DNA of 7,654 nucleotides from JAZDLX01 sp964538455. GTDB lineage: Bacteria; Electryoneota; Electryoneia; Electryoneales; Electryoneaceae. Shown here piece after piece: positions 1 to 6,133 of this stretch (the first letter of the stretch is position 1; each line of letters starts with the position of its first letter). The translations under genes were made by a program, and so were the position numbers. The stretch lies in assembly GCA_964538455.1 (NCBI GenBank), contig CAZIDZ010000073.1, forward strand, positions 1-7,654, in the 5' to 3' direction. The notes beneath the pieces are model-generated. The model was given only the letters and a program-made list of their open reading frames with translations, did no database searches and was not told where the DNA came from.

Positions 1-194
1 CGTCGGGGAAGAATCTTTGTTTTTCTGTTGCAGTGGACGTTGATGCCGGAGTCATGCTTTCATCCTGTGCATCGTGCAGTCTGTTATCGTGTGCATCTTG
101 TTTCATCAGTTGAAGTTCGAGAGGTGAGCAAAGGATCGTTTTCCGGCAGCGGATGGGGTCCGTAAAGCTGGGGACGTATCGTCACAGGCAGAAC
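1..194. other. Upstream region with no supportable gene
   Basis: Frame 1 stays open to the TAA at 163-165, but its translation (rich in C, H, V and S) resembles no family I know. Frame 2 stops at about 42 and frame 3 at about 113. None ends like translation initiation factor IF-2, so infB, the usual upstream neighbour of rbfA, must end before this window or be absent here. The octamer TGTGCATC occurs at 66-73 and 90-97, and a weak GU-containing stem lies near 65-79. No convincing -35/-10 pair and no terminator are visible. The stretch could be an untranslated leader, a spacer, or the edge of an insertion. Confidence 0.5.
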
Positions 195-617
195 ATGAAA
201 ATACCGAAGAGCAAGCGCGCCCGCCGAGTGGGCGTGGAAATCCAGAAAATCGTTGCGGAAGCCGTCCGTCGGCATGCCGCCGACATCGCACCCGGCGCCG
301 TGATCTCGATCCCCGAGGTCCGCGTCAGCGACGACTTGAAGCACGCCAACCTCTATTGTTCCATACACGGCACGCGTCATCCCGACGCTCTCCAGAGGCA
401 TCTGCTGAGGTTTCTCCCCACCCTGCGCCGCCAGGTCTCCCAGTCTCTGCGCATACGAAAAATCCCCGAAATGCGCCTCGTCTGGGACGACACGTACGAC
501 AAAGCGGACAAGATCGAACAACTTCTGCGAAAGATCGGGGACGAATCAGCCTCGTCCGGCAGCGAGCACCCCTCGCCTGGCGGAGAGGAGAACAGTGAGG
601 AAACCCGTGAACGGTAA
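195..617 (+). CDS. rbfA: 30S ribosome-binding factor RbfA
   Basis: RbfA is a small cytoplasmic KH-type protein that binds the immature 30S subunit and helps process the 5' end of 16S rRNA; in E. coli it is also needed for cold adaptation. The ATG at 195 gives 140 residues. The basic start MKIPKSKRARRVG, then the helix with EIQKIVAEAVRR, the family core VSDDLKHANLY (about 44-54) and RKIPEMRLVWDDT (about 88-100) all fit the family. An ATG at 153 is in frame, but it would add 14 residues that do not look like RbfA. The Shine-Dalgarno is weak (AGG at 186-188). The last ~25 residues form a polar, acidic, probably disordered tail beyond the usual ~120-residue core. The 3' end overlaps nrnA by 23 bp, which suggests coupled translation. 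Confidence 0.93.
   Translation: MKIPKSKRARRVGVEIQKIVAEAVRRHAADIAPGAVISIPEVRVSDDLKHANLYCSIHGTRHPDALQRHLLRFLPTLRRQVSQSLRIRKIPEMRLVWDDTYDKADKIEQLLRKIGDESASSGSEHPSPGGEENSEETRER
582..590 (+). promoter_or_regulatory. Ribosome binding site of nrnA
   Basis: The purine run GGAGAGGAG lies inside the end of rbfA, just before the GTG at 595. Its first GGAG sits about 9 nt from that GTG. The next in-frame GTG (607) would be 16 nt or more away, so this site supports 595 as the start. Confidence 0.6.
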
Positions 618-1563
618 ACCCCTGCTCCCCCTCTTGGGCGAGGTGGAGGATGTGCTCGTCACCAGCCACGTCAACCCGGATGGCGACGCGATCGGTTCGC
701 TGCTCGCCGCGACCGCGCTGTTGAAAGGGCTCCGCATACGCGCGTTTCCCGTACTCCAGGATGGCGTCCCGAGACGCTACCGCTTCCTCCCCGGCGCGGA
801 TAAGGTGATGACAACCGAAGAGGCGAAGCGCTCCGGTCAAGCCTACCGCGCGACCCTGCTCGTCGATGCCGGGGAAATCTATCGGATGGGAGACGTCGAG
901 CAGTTGATCCCCGCGGACGCCCCCTTCCTCGTGATCGACCACCACCTCTCGACCGAGCACCCGGGGAACGGCGAGCTGATCGACACCAAGGCGAGCGCCA
1001 CGGCCGAACTGCTGACCCCGCTGTTCGACCAGTTGGGCATTCCGATCAAGCCCGCAACCGCGACGGCGCTGTACACCGGCATCCTCACGGACACAGGCCG
1101 CTTCCGCTTTGTCAACACAACGGCCCGGACGCTCGCGGTGGCGTCCCGCCTGGTCCAGGCCGGCGCCGACCCCGCGGCGATCACGCACGAAATTTATTTC
1201 CGCGAGAACCCGGTGACGACCATCGGGCTCGGCCGCTTCCTCGCGCGCATGCAGTTGTACGAAAAGGGACGGATCGCGGTCAGTCACATTCCGCTCGAGG
1301 AGAAGGAGCTCGACTCGGAGGGGTACATCGACCACCTGACATCGTTGGACGGCGTGGAAATCGCGATCCTGCTCCGCCCCCTCGACGGCAGTTCGTTCAA
1401 GGTCTCGCTGCGCAGCACCGGGGCGGCAAACGTTGAACGGGTCGCACGCCGGTTCGGCGGCGGTGGACATGAAAAAGCGGCCGGTGGAGCCGTGGACGGC
1501 GGCATCGACGCCGCGATCAACAAGGTTGTGGAAGCATGCCGGAAAGAACTCGCGCTATTGTGA
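595..1563 (+). CDS. nrnA: DHH/DHHA1 phosphoesterase, NrnA-type oligoribonuclease / pAp phosphatase
   Basis: NrnA-type enzymes are Mn2+-dependent cytoplasmic phosphoesterases that degrade nanoRNA (2-5 nt) and dephosphorylate pAp; some relatives hydrolyse pApA or c-di-AMP. The 322-residue length is typical. The DHH-domain metal ligands are in order: HVNPDGDAIGS (H25, D29, D31), VDAGE (D91), the signature DHH at 115-117, and LTDTGRF (D166). The C-terminal DHHA1 domain carries the substrate-binding GGGGHEKAAGG (about 288-298). All key residues are intact. The start is GTG 595, which has the purine-rich site at 582-590. The gene lies between rbfA and truB, its position in many bacteria, and would complete the RNA decay that PNPase begins. 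The sequence does not show which substrate dominates in vivo. Confidence 0.93.
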   Translation: MRKPVNGKPLLPLLGEVEDVLVTSHVNPDGDAIGSLLAATALLKGLRIRAFPVLQDGVPRRYRFLPGADKVMTTEEAKRSGQAYRATLLVDAGEIYRMGDVEQLIPADAPFLVIDHHLSTEHPGNGELIDTKASATAELLTPLFDQLGIPIKPATATALYTGILTDTGRFRFVNTTARTLAVASRLVQAGADPAAITHEIYFRENPVTTIGLGRFLARMQLYEKGRIAVSHIPLEEKELDSEGYIDHLTSLDGVEIAILLRPLDGSSFKVSLRSTGAANVERVARRFGGGGHEKAAGGAVDGGIDAAINKVVEACRKELALL

Positions 1564-2231
1564 CGCTGGAATCGGGCCAGCTGCTGCTGATCGACAAACC
1601 GTCCGGGATCACCTCCCACGACGTCGTCGACCGCGTCCGCAGACTGACCGGGGAAAAGCGCGTCGGCCATGCCGGCACGCTCGATCCCGCGGCCACCGGG
1701 CTGCTCGTCGTCGCCGTCGGACGCGGTGCGACACGCACCCTCAGCGGGCGGCTGGACGGCGGCAAACGCTACCTCGCGACCGCTCGCCTCGGGCTCGCCT
1801 CGGACACGCTGGACGCCGAGGGAAATCTCCTCGAGGTCGCAGTCCCGTCCTTCTCGCGGGAGCGCATCGAGGCGGCGATGGCGGCGATCGAACGGTCGAA
1901 AACGCAGGTGCCGCCGATGGTCAGCGCGCTGAAGCGGCAGAGCATCCCGCTGTACCGGCTCGCGAGACGGGGCTGGTGGATCGAACGCGAACCGCGCCCC
2001 GCGCGGATCGACCGCCTCGCCCTCGTCGAAACCGAGGGCGCGGACGTCACCTTCGAAATCGCGGGCGGCGGCGGGCTCTACGTTAGAACCGTCGTTCATG
2101 ATCTCGGGGTGCTGCTGGGCGTCCCAGCCGCTTTGATCCGGTTGCGCAGGACGGCCGTCGGACCCTGGCGGATCGAGGATGCGATGACGCTGGAAGAACT
2201 CGAAACGATCGGCCGGGAGGGCCGTCTGTGA
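1536..2231 (+). CDS. truB: tRNA pseudouridine(55) synthase TruB, short form
   Basis: TruB isomerises U55 in the T-psi-C loop of tRNA and acts as a tRNA chaperone. Motifs in order: IDKPSGITSHDVV (about 19-31); GHAGTLDPAATG (44-55) with catalytic Asp50; KRYLATARLG with Tyr79 at the stacking-Tyr position; QVPPMVSALK (124-133); GLYVRTVVHDLG (180-191); and LRRTAVGPW (203-211). At 231 residues it ends just after the catalytic domain and lacks the C-terminal PUA-type region of the ~310-residue E. coli and Bacillus enzymes. ribF begins at once, so this is not a frameshifted tail. The start is ambiguous. ATG 1536 overlaps nrnA by 28 bp, while in-frame GTG 1560 would give a 4-bp GTGA overlap like the one at the truB/ribF junction and a more typical N-terminus. 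Confidence 0.93.
   Translation: MPERTRAIVTLESGQLLLIDKPSGITSHDVVDRVRRLTGEKRVGHAGTLDPAATGLLVVAVGRGATRTLSGRLDGGKRYLATARLGLASDTLDAEGNLLEVAVPSFSRERIEAAMAAIERSKTQVPPMVSALKRQSIPLYRLARRGWWIEREPRPARIDRLALVETEGADVTFEIAGGGGLYVRTVVHDLGVLLGVPAALIRLRRTAVGPWRIEDAMTLEELETIGREGRL
2215..2221 (+). promoter_or_regulatory. Ribosome binding site of ribF
   Basis: GGGAGGG lies within the last codons of truB, 6 nt before the GTG at 2228. It fixes the ribF start, whose GTG overlaps the truB stop TGA (GTGA). Confidence 0.65.
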
Positions 2232-3199
2232 AGGTCATCCGTTACGGACAGGACGAGCTGACGCCGCTGCCGCGTGCGTCCCTGACCCTGGGCACGTTCG
2301 ACGGTGTCCACCTCGGGCACCGCGATCTGCTGGCGGAGTTGATGCGCGGGGAAACGCCTACCGTGGTCACCTTCGAGCCGCACCCTCAGCATGTCCTGCG
2401 AAGCCACCCGGACAGGCTACAGCTGCTCACCCCCACCGGCGAGAAATTGCGCAAGCTCGAGAAGGCCGGCGTGCAGCGGACCGTGATTCTGCCGTTCACT
2501 CTGGAACTGTCGAGACTCTCCGCGGATGAGTTTCTCCGGCGGCTGCTGCTTAGCGAAATCGGCATGGCGCGCCTCGTTGTCGGCTTCAACCATTCCTTCG
2601 GCAGGAATCGCGAGGGCGACCTCGACTTTATCAAGGACCGCTCCCGGCAGCTCGGCTTCGAGCTCGTCGTTGTCGACGCGTTCAGGGAGTCCGGCGATCC
2701 GGTCAGCAGCACACGGATCCGCCGCGCCTTGAAAAACGGCGACCTCCGCGCGGCCAACCGCTTCCTCACGTCGGCCTTCAGGATGAAACTGGAGGTGATC
2801 CGCGGCGAGGGGCGCGGGCATGATCTCGGCTACCCCACGGCGAATTTGATCCCGGTCGACCCGGATCAGTTGATCCCCGCCGAGGGTGTCTACGCCGTCC
2901 GCGTCCTGCTCGATGGGCAATCCCTGGACGGCGTCGCCTCCGTCGGCCGCAAGGAAACGTTCGGCGAGAAACCGCTCGCCATCGAGGTGCACATCTTCGA
3001 CCACGATCTGGATTTGTACTACCGGACGCTCGACGTCGTCTGGATCGACTACCTGCGCCCGCAGCGAGCCTTCGACGGCGCGGAGGCGCTGATCGCCGAG
3101 ATGGACCGGGACTGCCGGCGCGCCCGCGAACTGCTCCCGCTCGCCGACTCCGAAGGCTTGATCGAGGATGCGGATACAAACGAACACATTCAGGTATAA
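2228..3199 (+). CDS. ribF: Bifunctional riboflavin kinase / FAD synthetase RibF
   Basis: RibF phosphorylates riboflavin to FMN and adenylates FMN to FAD. The 323-residue length is normal. The N-terminal nucleotidyltransferase domain has GTFDGVHLGH (22-31), FEPHP (49-53), GFNHSFGRNREG (119-130) and VSSTRIR (159-165). The C-terminal flavokinase domain has GYPTAN (201-206), EGVYAV, and IEVHIFDHDLDLYY (252-265), with the likely catalytic Glu253. The loop that usually reads N-x-G-x-x-P-T-F is here SVGRKETF (about 238-245), with Ser for Asn and Glu for Pro; this is a variation, not an obvious loss of activity. GTG 2228 is coupled to truB by a 4-bp overlap and has GGGAGGG 6 nt upstream. The ~20-residue acidic tail is not conserved in the family as far as I recall. 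I see no FMN riboswitch, consistent with a housekeeping operon copy. Confidence 0.95.
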   Translation: MKVIRYGQDELTPLPRASLTLGTFDGVHLGHRDLLAELMRGETPTVVTFEPHPQHVLRSHPDRLQLLTPTGEKLRKLEKAGVQRTVILPFTLELSRLSADEFLRRLLLSEIGMARLVVGFNHSFGRNREGDLDFIKDRSRQLGFELVVVDAFRESGDPVSSTRIRRALKNGDLRAANRFLTSAFRMKLEVIRGEGRGHDLGYPTANLIPVDPDQLIPAEGVYAVRVLLDGQSLDGVASVGRKETFGEKPLAIEVHIFDHDLDLYYRTLDVVWIDYLRPQRAFDGAEALIAEMDRDCRRARELLPLADSEGLIEDADTNEHIQV

Positions 3200-3210
3200 A
3201 AGGAAACAGG

Positions 3211-3217
3211 AAGGAGG
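3211..3217 (+). promoter_or_regulatory. Perfect Shine-Dalgarno of rpsO
   Basis: AAGGAGG is a full match to the 16S anti-Shine-Dalgarno, 8 nt before ATG 3226. It is the strongest ribosome binding site in the window, fitting the need for much more S15 than the upstream enzymes on a shared transcript. Confidence 0.75.
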
Positions 3218-3225
3218 GTGGCGGC

Positions 3226-3495
3226 ATGCCGCTCACGAACGAACAGAAAGCCGAGATCGTACAGAAATTCGGCACCGATGAAAAGGACACGGGGCGGACG
3301 GAGGTCCAGGTTGCGCTGCTTACCGCGCGCATCCAGGAGCTCACTGAGCATTTCCGCACCCACACAAAGGATCACCACTCCCGTCGCGGGCTCATGAAAC
3401 TCGTCGGAAAACGACAGAGCCTGCTCGCGTATCTGCGCGACAAAGACATCGAGCGCTACCGTTCCCTGATCAAGGAACTCGGACTGCGCCGCTAA
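3226..3495 (+). CDS. rpsO: 30S ribosomal protein S15
   Basis: S15 is a primary 16S rRNA-binding protein that organises the central domain (platform) of the 30S subunit and contributes to an intersubunit bridge. The 89-residue length is exactly standard. The conserved stretches DTGRTEVQVALLTARI (about 21-36), HFRTHTKDHHSRRGLMKLVG (42-61) and LLAYLRDKD are nearly canonical. The residues at the His42, Asp49 and Ser52 positions implicated in rRNA binding are present, and the C-terminus LIKELGLRR matches the E. coli ending closely. It starts 26 bp after ribF with its own perfect Shine-Dalgarno. There is no terminator before or after it, so it is probably co-transcribed with ribF and pnp. S15 autoregulates through its mRNA leader in several bacteria, but 26 nt is too short to judge whether that happens here. 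Confidence 0.98.
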   Translation: MPLTNEQKAEIVQKFGTDEKDTGRTEVQVALLTARIQELTEHFRTHTKDHHSRRGLMKLVGKRQSLLAYLRDKDIERYRSLIKELGLRR

Positions 3496-3566
3496 ACATG
3501 GACGAAGGTGATACGCTAATCGCTGTGCGCTTCTGTCAGTCAAAAATCGGACGGGACGCCGGCAAG

Positions 3567-3572
3567 TGGAGG
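3567..3572 (+). promoter_or_regulatory. Ribosome binding site that decides the pnp start
   Basis: TGGAGG lies 5 nt before ATG 3578. The in-frame GTG at 3566 overlaps this purine tract and has no comparable site of its own, so the ATG is preferred. Confidence 0.7.
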
Positions 3573-3577
3573 TTTTC

Positions 3578-5776
3578 ATGAGTTTTCGACGAGAGATGGA
3601 CCTCGGCGGCCGCACACTGGCTATCGAGGTAGGCAAGGTCGCGAAGCAGGCCGACGGGGCGGCGTGGGTGCAGTATGGCGAAACTATCGTGCTCACCACC
3701 GTTGTCTCCAGCGGCGAGCGGAGCGCGAACACAGACTTTTTTCCGCTGACGGTCGACTACCGCGAGAAAAAATACGCTGGCGGAAAATTCCCGGGAGGGT
3801 TTTTCAAGCGCGAGGCCCGGCCCCACGACAAGGAAACGCTTACCGCGCGCATGATCGACAGGCCGCTGCGCCCCCTCTTCCCCAAGGGCTACTACTACGA
3901 AACGCAGATCCTGTGCAACGTGTTGTCGCATGACGGCGAGAACGAGGGCGATATCCTCGGACAGATCGGCGCCTCGGTGGGCCTCCTGGTCAGCGATATC
4001 CCCTTCACAAAAGAGAACGCCGTCGCCGGAGTCAAGGTGGGACGGATCAACGGCGAATTCGTGCTCAACCCGACAATCGGCCAGGTCGAGGAAAGCGAAC
4101 TTTTCCTCAACGTCGCGGGCACGCACGACGCGATCGCGATGGTCGAGGGGGACGCCAAGGAGGTCGAGGAGTCGGTGTTCATCGGCGCCATCGATTTCGC
4201 CCACGAGCACATCCGCAAGATCATCGAGCTCGAGTGGGAGTTTCACGATGCACTCCAAAAGCCCGATCGCGAGTGGGAACCCGTAATCACCACCGGCGAG
4301 ATCGAGCAGGCGGTCAGCGAGTTCGTCGGCGACCGTGTGAATCCCCTCGTGGACATCGCGGACAAAACCGAACGCCGCGCTGCGCAGAAACAGCTCGCCG
4401 CGGAGATGATCGAAGCCCTCGCGGTACGCTTCCCCGAGCAGGAGAAGCTGGTCAAGTGGGCCTTCGACGCAATGGTTAAAAAAGCGATGCGGAACAAGGT
4501 GCTCGACACAAAAGTCCGTCTCGACGGACGCGGGCCCAAGGACATCCGCCCGATCAGCGTCGAAACCGGACTGCTCCCCCGTGCACACGGTTCGAGCCTG
4601 TTTACGCGAGGGCAGACCCAGGCTCTCGGCTCGATCACACTCGGCACGAAGATGGATGAGCAGAAGATCGACGACCTCGAGGGAGAGTACTGGAAGACGT
4701 TCATGCTCCATTACAATTTCCCTCCCTTTTCCGTCGGTGAGGTCCGTCGCTTCCTCGCCCCCGGTCGCCGTGAAATGGGACACGGTCATCTCGCCGAGCG
4801 CTCGCTGAAGGTGATGATGCCCGCGTGGGAGGATTTCCCCTACACGGTCCGCATTGTCAGCGAAGTCCTCGAGTCCAACGGCTCCTCCTCAATGGCCACC
4901 ATTTGCGCGGGAAGCCTGGCGTTGATGGACGCCGGGGTTCCGACCAGGGGTGCCGTCGCCGGGATCGCCATGGGGCTGGTCAAGGACGAGGAGAAATATG
5001 TTGTCCTCTCCGACATTCTCGGAGATGAGGATGCGTTGGGCGACATGGACTTCAAGGTCGCCGGTACCCGCAAGGGAATCACCGGCTTCCAGATGGACAT
5101 CAAGATCGCAGGCCTCTCACAGGAGATCATGGCCGAGGCGCTCGAACAGGCCCGTGTCGGACGGAATCACATCCTCGACATCATGGACGCCGAGATCGAT
5201 CAGCCTCGCGCCCAGCTCTCCAAGTATGCGCCGTCGATCAAGCACATGAGCATTGATCCGGAATTCATCGGCATGGTCATCGGCCCCGGAGGCAAGATGA
5301 TCCGCCAACTCCAGACCGACTACGGAGTCAACATCGAGATCGATGACGACGGCACGATCGCAATTTCGAGCACCTCCCAGGACGCCGTAATGGAGGTCGC
5401 CGATATCATCCGCAACATGACCCGCGAACCGGAGATCGGCGAGGAGTTCGACGCCAAGGTGGTCAAAGTGGTCGACTTCGGCGCTTTCGTCGAGTTGTAT
5501 CCCGGCAAGGAGGGGCTTGTGCACGTCTCCGAGCTCGAGTGGCGTCGTGTTGAAAAGGTCACCGACGTCGTCAACCTCGGCGACATCGTCCGCGTCAAGC
5601 TGGTCAGCAAGACACCGGAGGGCAAACTGGACCTGAGCCGCAAGGCGCTGCTTCCCAAGCCCGAGGGGTATGTCGAGCCCGAACGCAAACCGCGCACCGG
5701 TGGTGGCGGCCGTGGCGGCCGGGGAGGCTCCGGCGGTGGACATCGGGGTGGCAGCGGAGGAAACCGCCGCCGCTGA
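3578..5776 (+). CDS. pnp: Polyribonucleotide nucleotidyltransferase (PNPase)
   Basis: PNPase degrades RNA 3' to 5' by phosphorolysis, releasing nucleoside diphosphates, and can run in reverse to add tails. It is a trimer and often a degradosome partner. The 732 residues show the full architecture. The first RNase PH domain has FFKREARP (75-82) and IDRPLRPLFPKGY. An alpha-helical linker lies at roughly 205-310. The second RNase PH domain has the phosphate-binding GRREMGHGHLAERS (396-409) and LSDILGDEDALGDMD (477-491), with Asp483 and Asp489 aligning to catalytic E. coli Asp486 and Asp492. A KH domain follows (VIGPGGK, 567-573), then an S1 domain (about 621-688). The tail after about 705 is a Gly/Arg-rich RGG-like extension ending NRRR. 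The start is ATG 3578 behind TGGAGG. No RNase III-type hairpin was found in the 82-bp gap after rpsO. An intrinsic terminator follows 20 bp after the stop. Confidence 0.98.
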   Translation: MSFRREMDLGGRTLAIEVGKVAKQADGAAWVQYGETIVLTTVVSSGERSANTDFFPLTVDYREKKYAGGKFPGGFFKREARPHDKETLTARMIDRPLRPLFPKGYYYETQILCNVLSHDGENEGDILGQIGASVGLLVSDIPFTKENAVAGVKVGRINGEFVLNPTIGQVEESELFLNVAGTHDAIAMVEGDAKEVEESVFIGAIDFAHEHIRKIIELEWEFHDALQKPDREWEPVITTGEIEQAVSEFVGDRVNPLVDIADKTERRAAQKQLAAEMIEALAVRFPEQEKLVKWAFDAMVKKAMRNKVLDTKVRLDGRGPKDIRPISVETGLLPRAHGSSLFTRGQTQALGSITLGTKMDEQKIDDLEGEYWKTFMLHYNFPPFSVGEVRRFLAPGRREMGHGHLAERSLKVMMPAWEDFPYTVRIVSEVLESNGSSSMATICAGSLALMDAGVPTRGAVAGIAMGLVKDEEKYVVLSDILGDEDALGDMDFKVAGTRKGITGFQMDIKIAGLSQEIMAEALEQARVGRNHILDIMDAEIDQPRAQLSKYAPSIKHMSIDPEFIGMVIGPGGKMIRQLQTDYGVNIEIDDDGTIAISSTSQDAVMEVADIIRNMTREPEIGEEFDAKVVKVVDFGAFVELYPGKEGLVHVSELEWRRVEKVTDVVNLGDIVRVKLVSKTPEGKLDLSRKALLPKPEGYVEPERKPRTGGGGRGGRGGSGGGHRGGSGGNRRR

Positions 5777-5795
5777 TCGCACCCGCAAATCAATC

Positions 5796-5833
5796 GGGCG
5801 GCATGGGCACACGATGCTCATGCTGCCCTTTTT
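5796..5833 (+). terminator. Rho-independent terminator after pnp
   Basis: A 14-bp stem (5796-5809 with 5815-5828) closes a 5-nt loop CACGA. All positions pair, two of them as G-U, and the base is GC-rich (GGGC/GCCC). Five T residues follow at 5829-5833. The strength and position, 20 bp after the pnp stop, mark the end of the rbfA-pnp transcription unit and set the downstream peptidase gene apart. Confidence 0.9.
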
Positions 5834-5844
5834 ATATTGCGGCC

Positions 5845-5876
5845 GGGTGGCCCGATCCCTTCAGGGTCGGGTTTCC
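5845..5876. repeat. GGGTGG-type hairpin repeat, unit 1
   Basis: GGGTGG at 5845-5850 is followed by a hairpin at 5851-5871: an 8-bp stem beginning CCCG and ending CGGG, one G-U pair, a 5-nt loop. TTTCC comes next. It shares its 5' flank and stem base with units at 5883 and 7566, but its inner stem is different and its 3' flank diverges after TTTC. Confidence 0.6.
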
Positions 5877-5882
5877 GTCGAT

Positions 5883-5920
5883 GGGTGGCCCGGGTGGCTT
5901 GTCCGCCCGGGTTTCTCCTG
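5883..5920. repeat. GGGTGG-type hairpin repeat, unit 2
   Basis: GGGTGG at 5883-5888, a hairpin at 5889-5911 (9-bp stem with CCCGGG base and one G-U pair, loop CTTGT), then TTTCTCCTG at 5912-5920. The 5' and 3' flanks are identical to those of the unit at 7566-7624, while the stem interior is unrelated in sequence but still paired. This suggests a mobile or dispersed hairpin family, not a terminator, since no T-tract adjoins the stem. Confidence 0.7.
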
Positions 5921-5940
5921 GGCTGCGCTGTTCCCTGAAC

Positions 5941-5971
5941 TGTCATTGCCCGGCTTGACCGGGCAATCCAG
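5941..5971. repeat. TGTCATTGC hairpin repeat, copy A (31 bp)
   Basis: This contains a perfect 9-bp inverted repeat (ATTGCCCGG at 5945-5953, CCGGGCAAT at 5959-5967) around loop CTTGA. All 31 bp are identical to 7477-7507, in the same orientation, and the identity stops exactly at both ends. I recall similar short sequences as dispersed intergenic repeats in many bacterial genomes, but cannot confirm the copy number here. Confidence 0.85.
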
Positions 5972-5978
5972 CACAGGC

Positions 5979-6008
5979 TGTCATTGCGAGCGAAGCGAAG
6001 CAATCTCG
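5979..6008. repeat. TGTCATTGCGAGCGAAGCGA-type dispersed repeat
   Basis: This begins with the same TGTCATTGC and closes with the same GCAATC as the preceding repeat, but carries a GAGCGAAGCGAA middle in place of the CCGG stem. I recognise it from memory as a common intergenic repeat in several phyla, of unknown function. ATTGC (5983-5987) can pair with GCAAT (5999-6003). Confidence 0.75.
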
Positions 6009-6020
6009 CTGTTCAGATGT

Positions 6021-6043
6021 AGCCCGGAATCTTGATTCCGGGA
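6021..6043. repeat. AGCCCGGAAT hairpin repeat
   Basis: A perfect 8-bp inverted repeat (CCCGGAAT at 6023-6030, ATTCCGGG at 6035-6042) surrounds loop CTTG. It follows the previous repeat by only 12 bp. No T-tract follows, so it is not an intrinsic terminator on the + strand. The build (short CCCGG stem, CTTG loop) resembles the hairpin at 5945-5967. Confidence 0.6.
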
Positions 6044-6122
6044 CACCAGGATAGTCCGGCCAGCGTGCGTGTCAGCTCTCTACTCTGTTTGATCACCTTG
6101 CTGAAACCGCAAGTACAACCCC

Positions 6123-6128
6123 GAGGAG
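6123..6128 (+). promoter_or_regulatory. Ribosome binding site for the 16-codon leader ORF
   Basis: GAGGAG lies 5 nt before ATG 6134. It is stronger than the site in front of the peptidase ATG itself (AGGAA at 6166-6170, 10 nt from ATG 6181). That contrast is the main reason to take the small ORF seriously. Confidence 0.5.
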
Positions 6129-6133
6129 TTTCC

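Noticed and set aside
59..87. Promoter for rbfA (TTCATC, 17 nt, TGTTAT)
   Set aside because: Only 3/6 and 4/6 matches to consensus, no better than expected by chance in this AT-richer stretch.
153..194. Longer rbfA start at ATG 153
   Set aside because: The extra 14 residues (MGSVKLGTYRHRQN) do not match the RbfA N-terminus, while ATG 195 gives a typical basic start.
325..1470. Long minus-strand open frame of 381 codons across rbfA and nrnA
   Set aside because: It is antisense to two well-supported genes and arises from high-G+C codon bias; its Arg/Gly/Ala-rich translation resembles no family.
3566..3577. GTG 3566 as the pnp start
   Set aside because: This GTG overlaps the TGGAGG that serves ATG 3578 and has no ribosome site of its own.
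3496..3577. RNase III-type autoregulatory hairpin in the pnp leader
   Set aside because: Only 3-4 bp stems can be drawn in this gap; nothing resembles the long E. coli pnp leader stem.
3536..4789. Minus-strand open frame of 417 codons opposite pnp
   Set aside because: It is a shadow of the pnp frame in GC-rich DNA, with no ribosome site or recognisable domain.
5670..6035. Plus-strand open frame running through the end of pnp and the repeat cluster
   Set aside because: It crosses the terminator and hairpin repeats; its translation is just the repeats read as codons.
5941..6043. CRISPR array
   Set aside because: The repeats are of different kinds, are not regularly spaced, and have no unique spacers of constant length.
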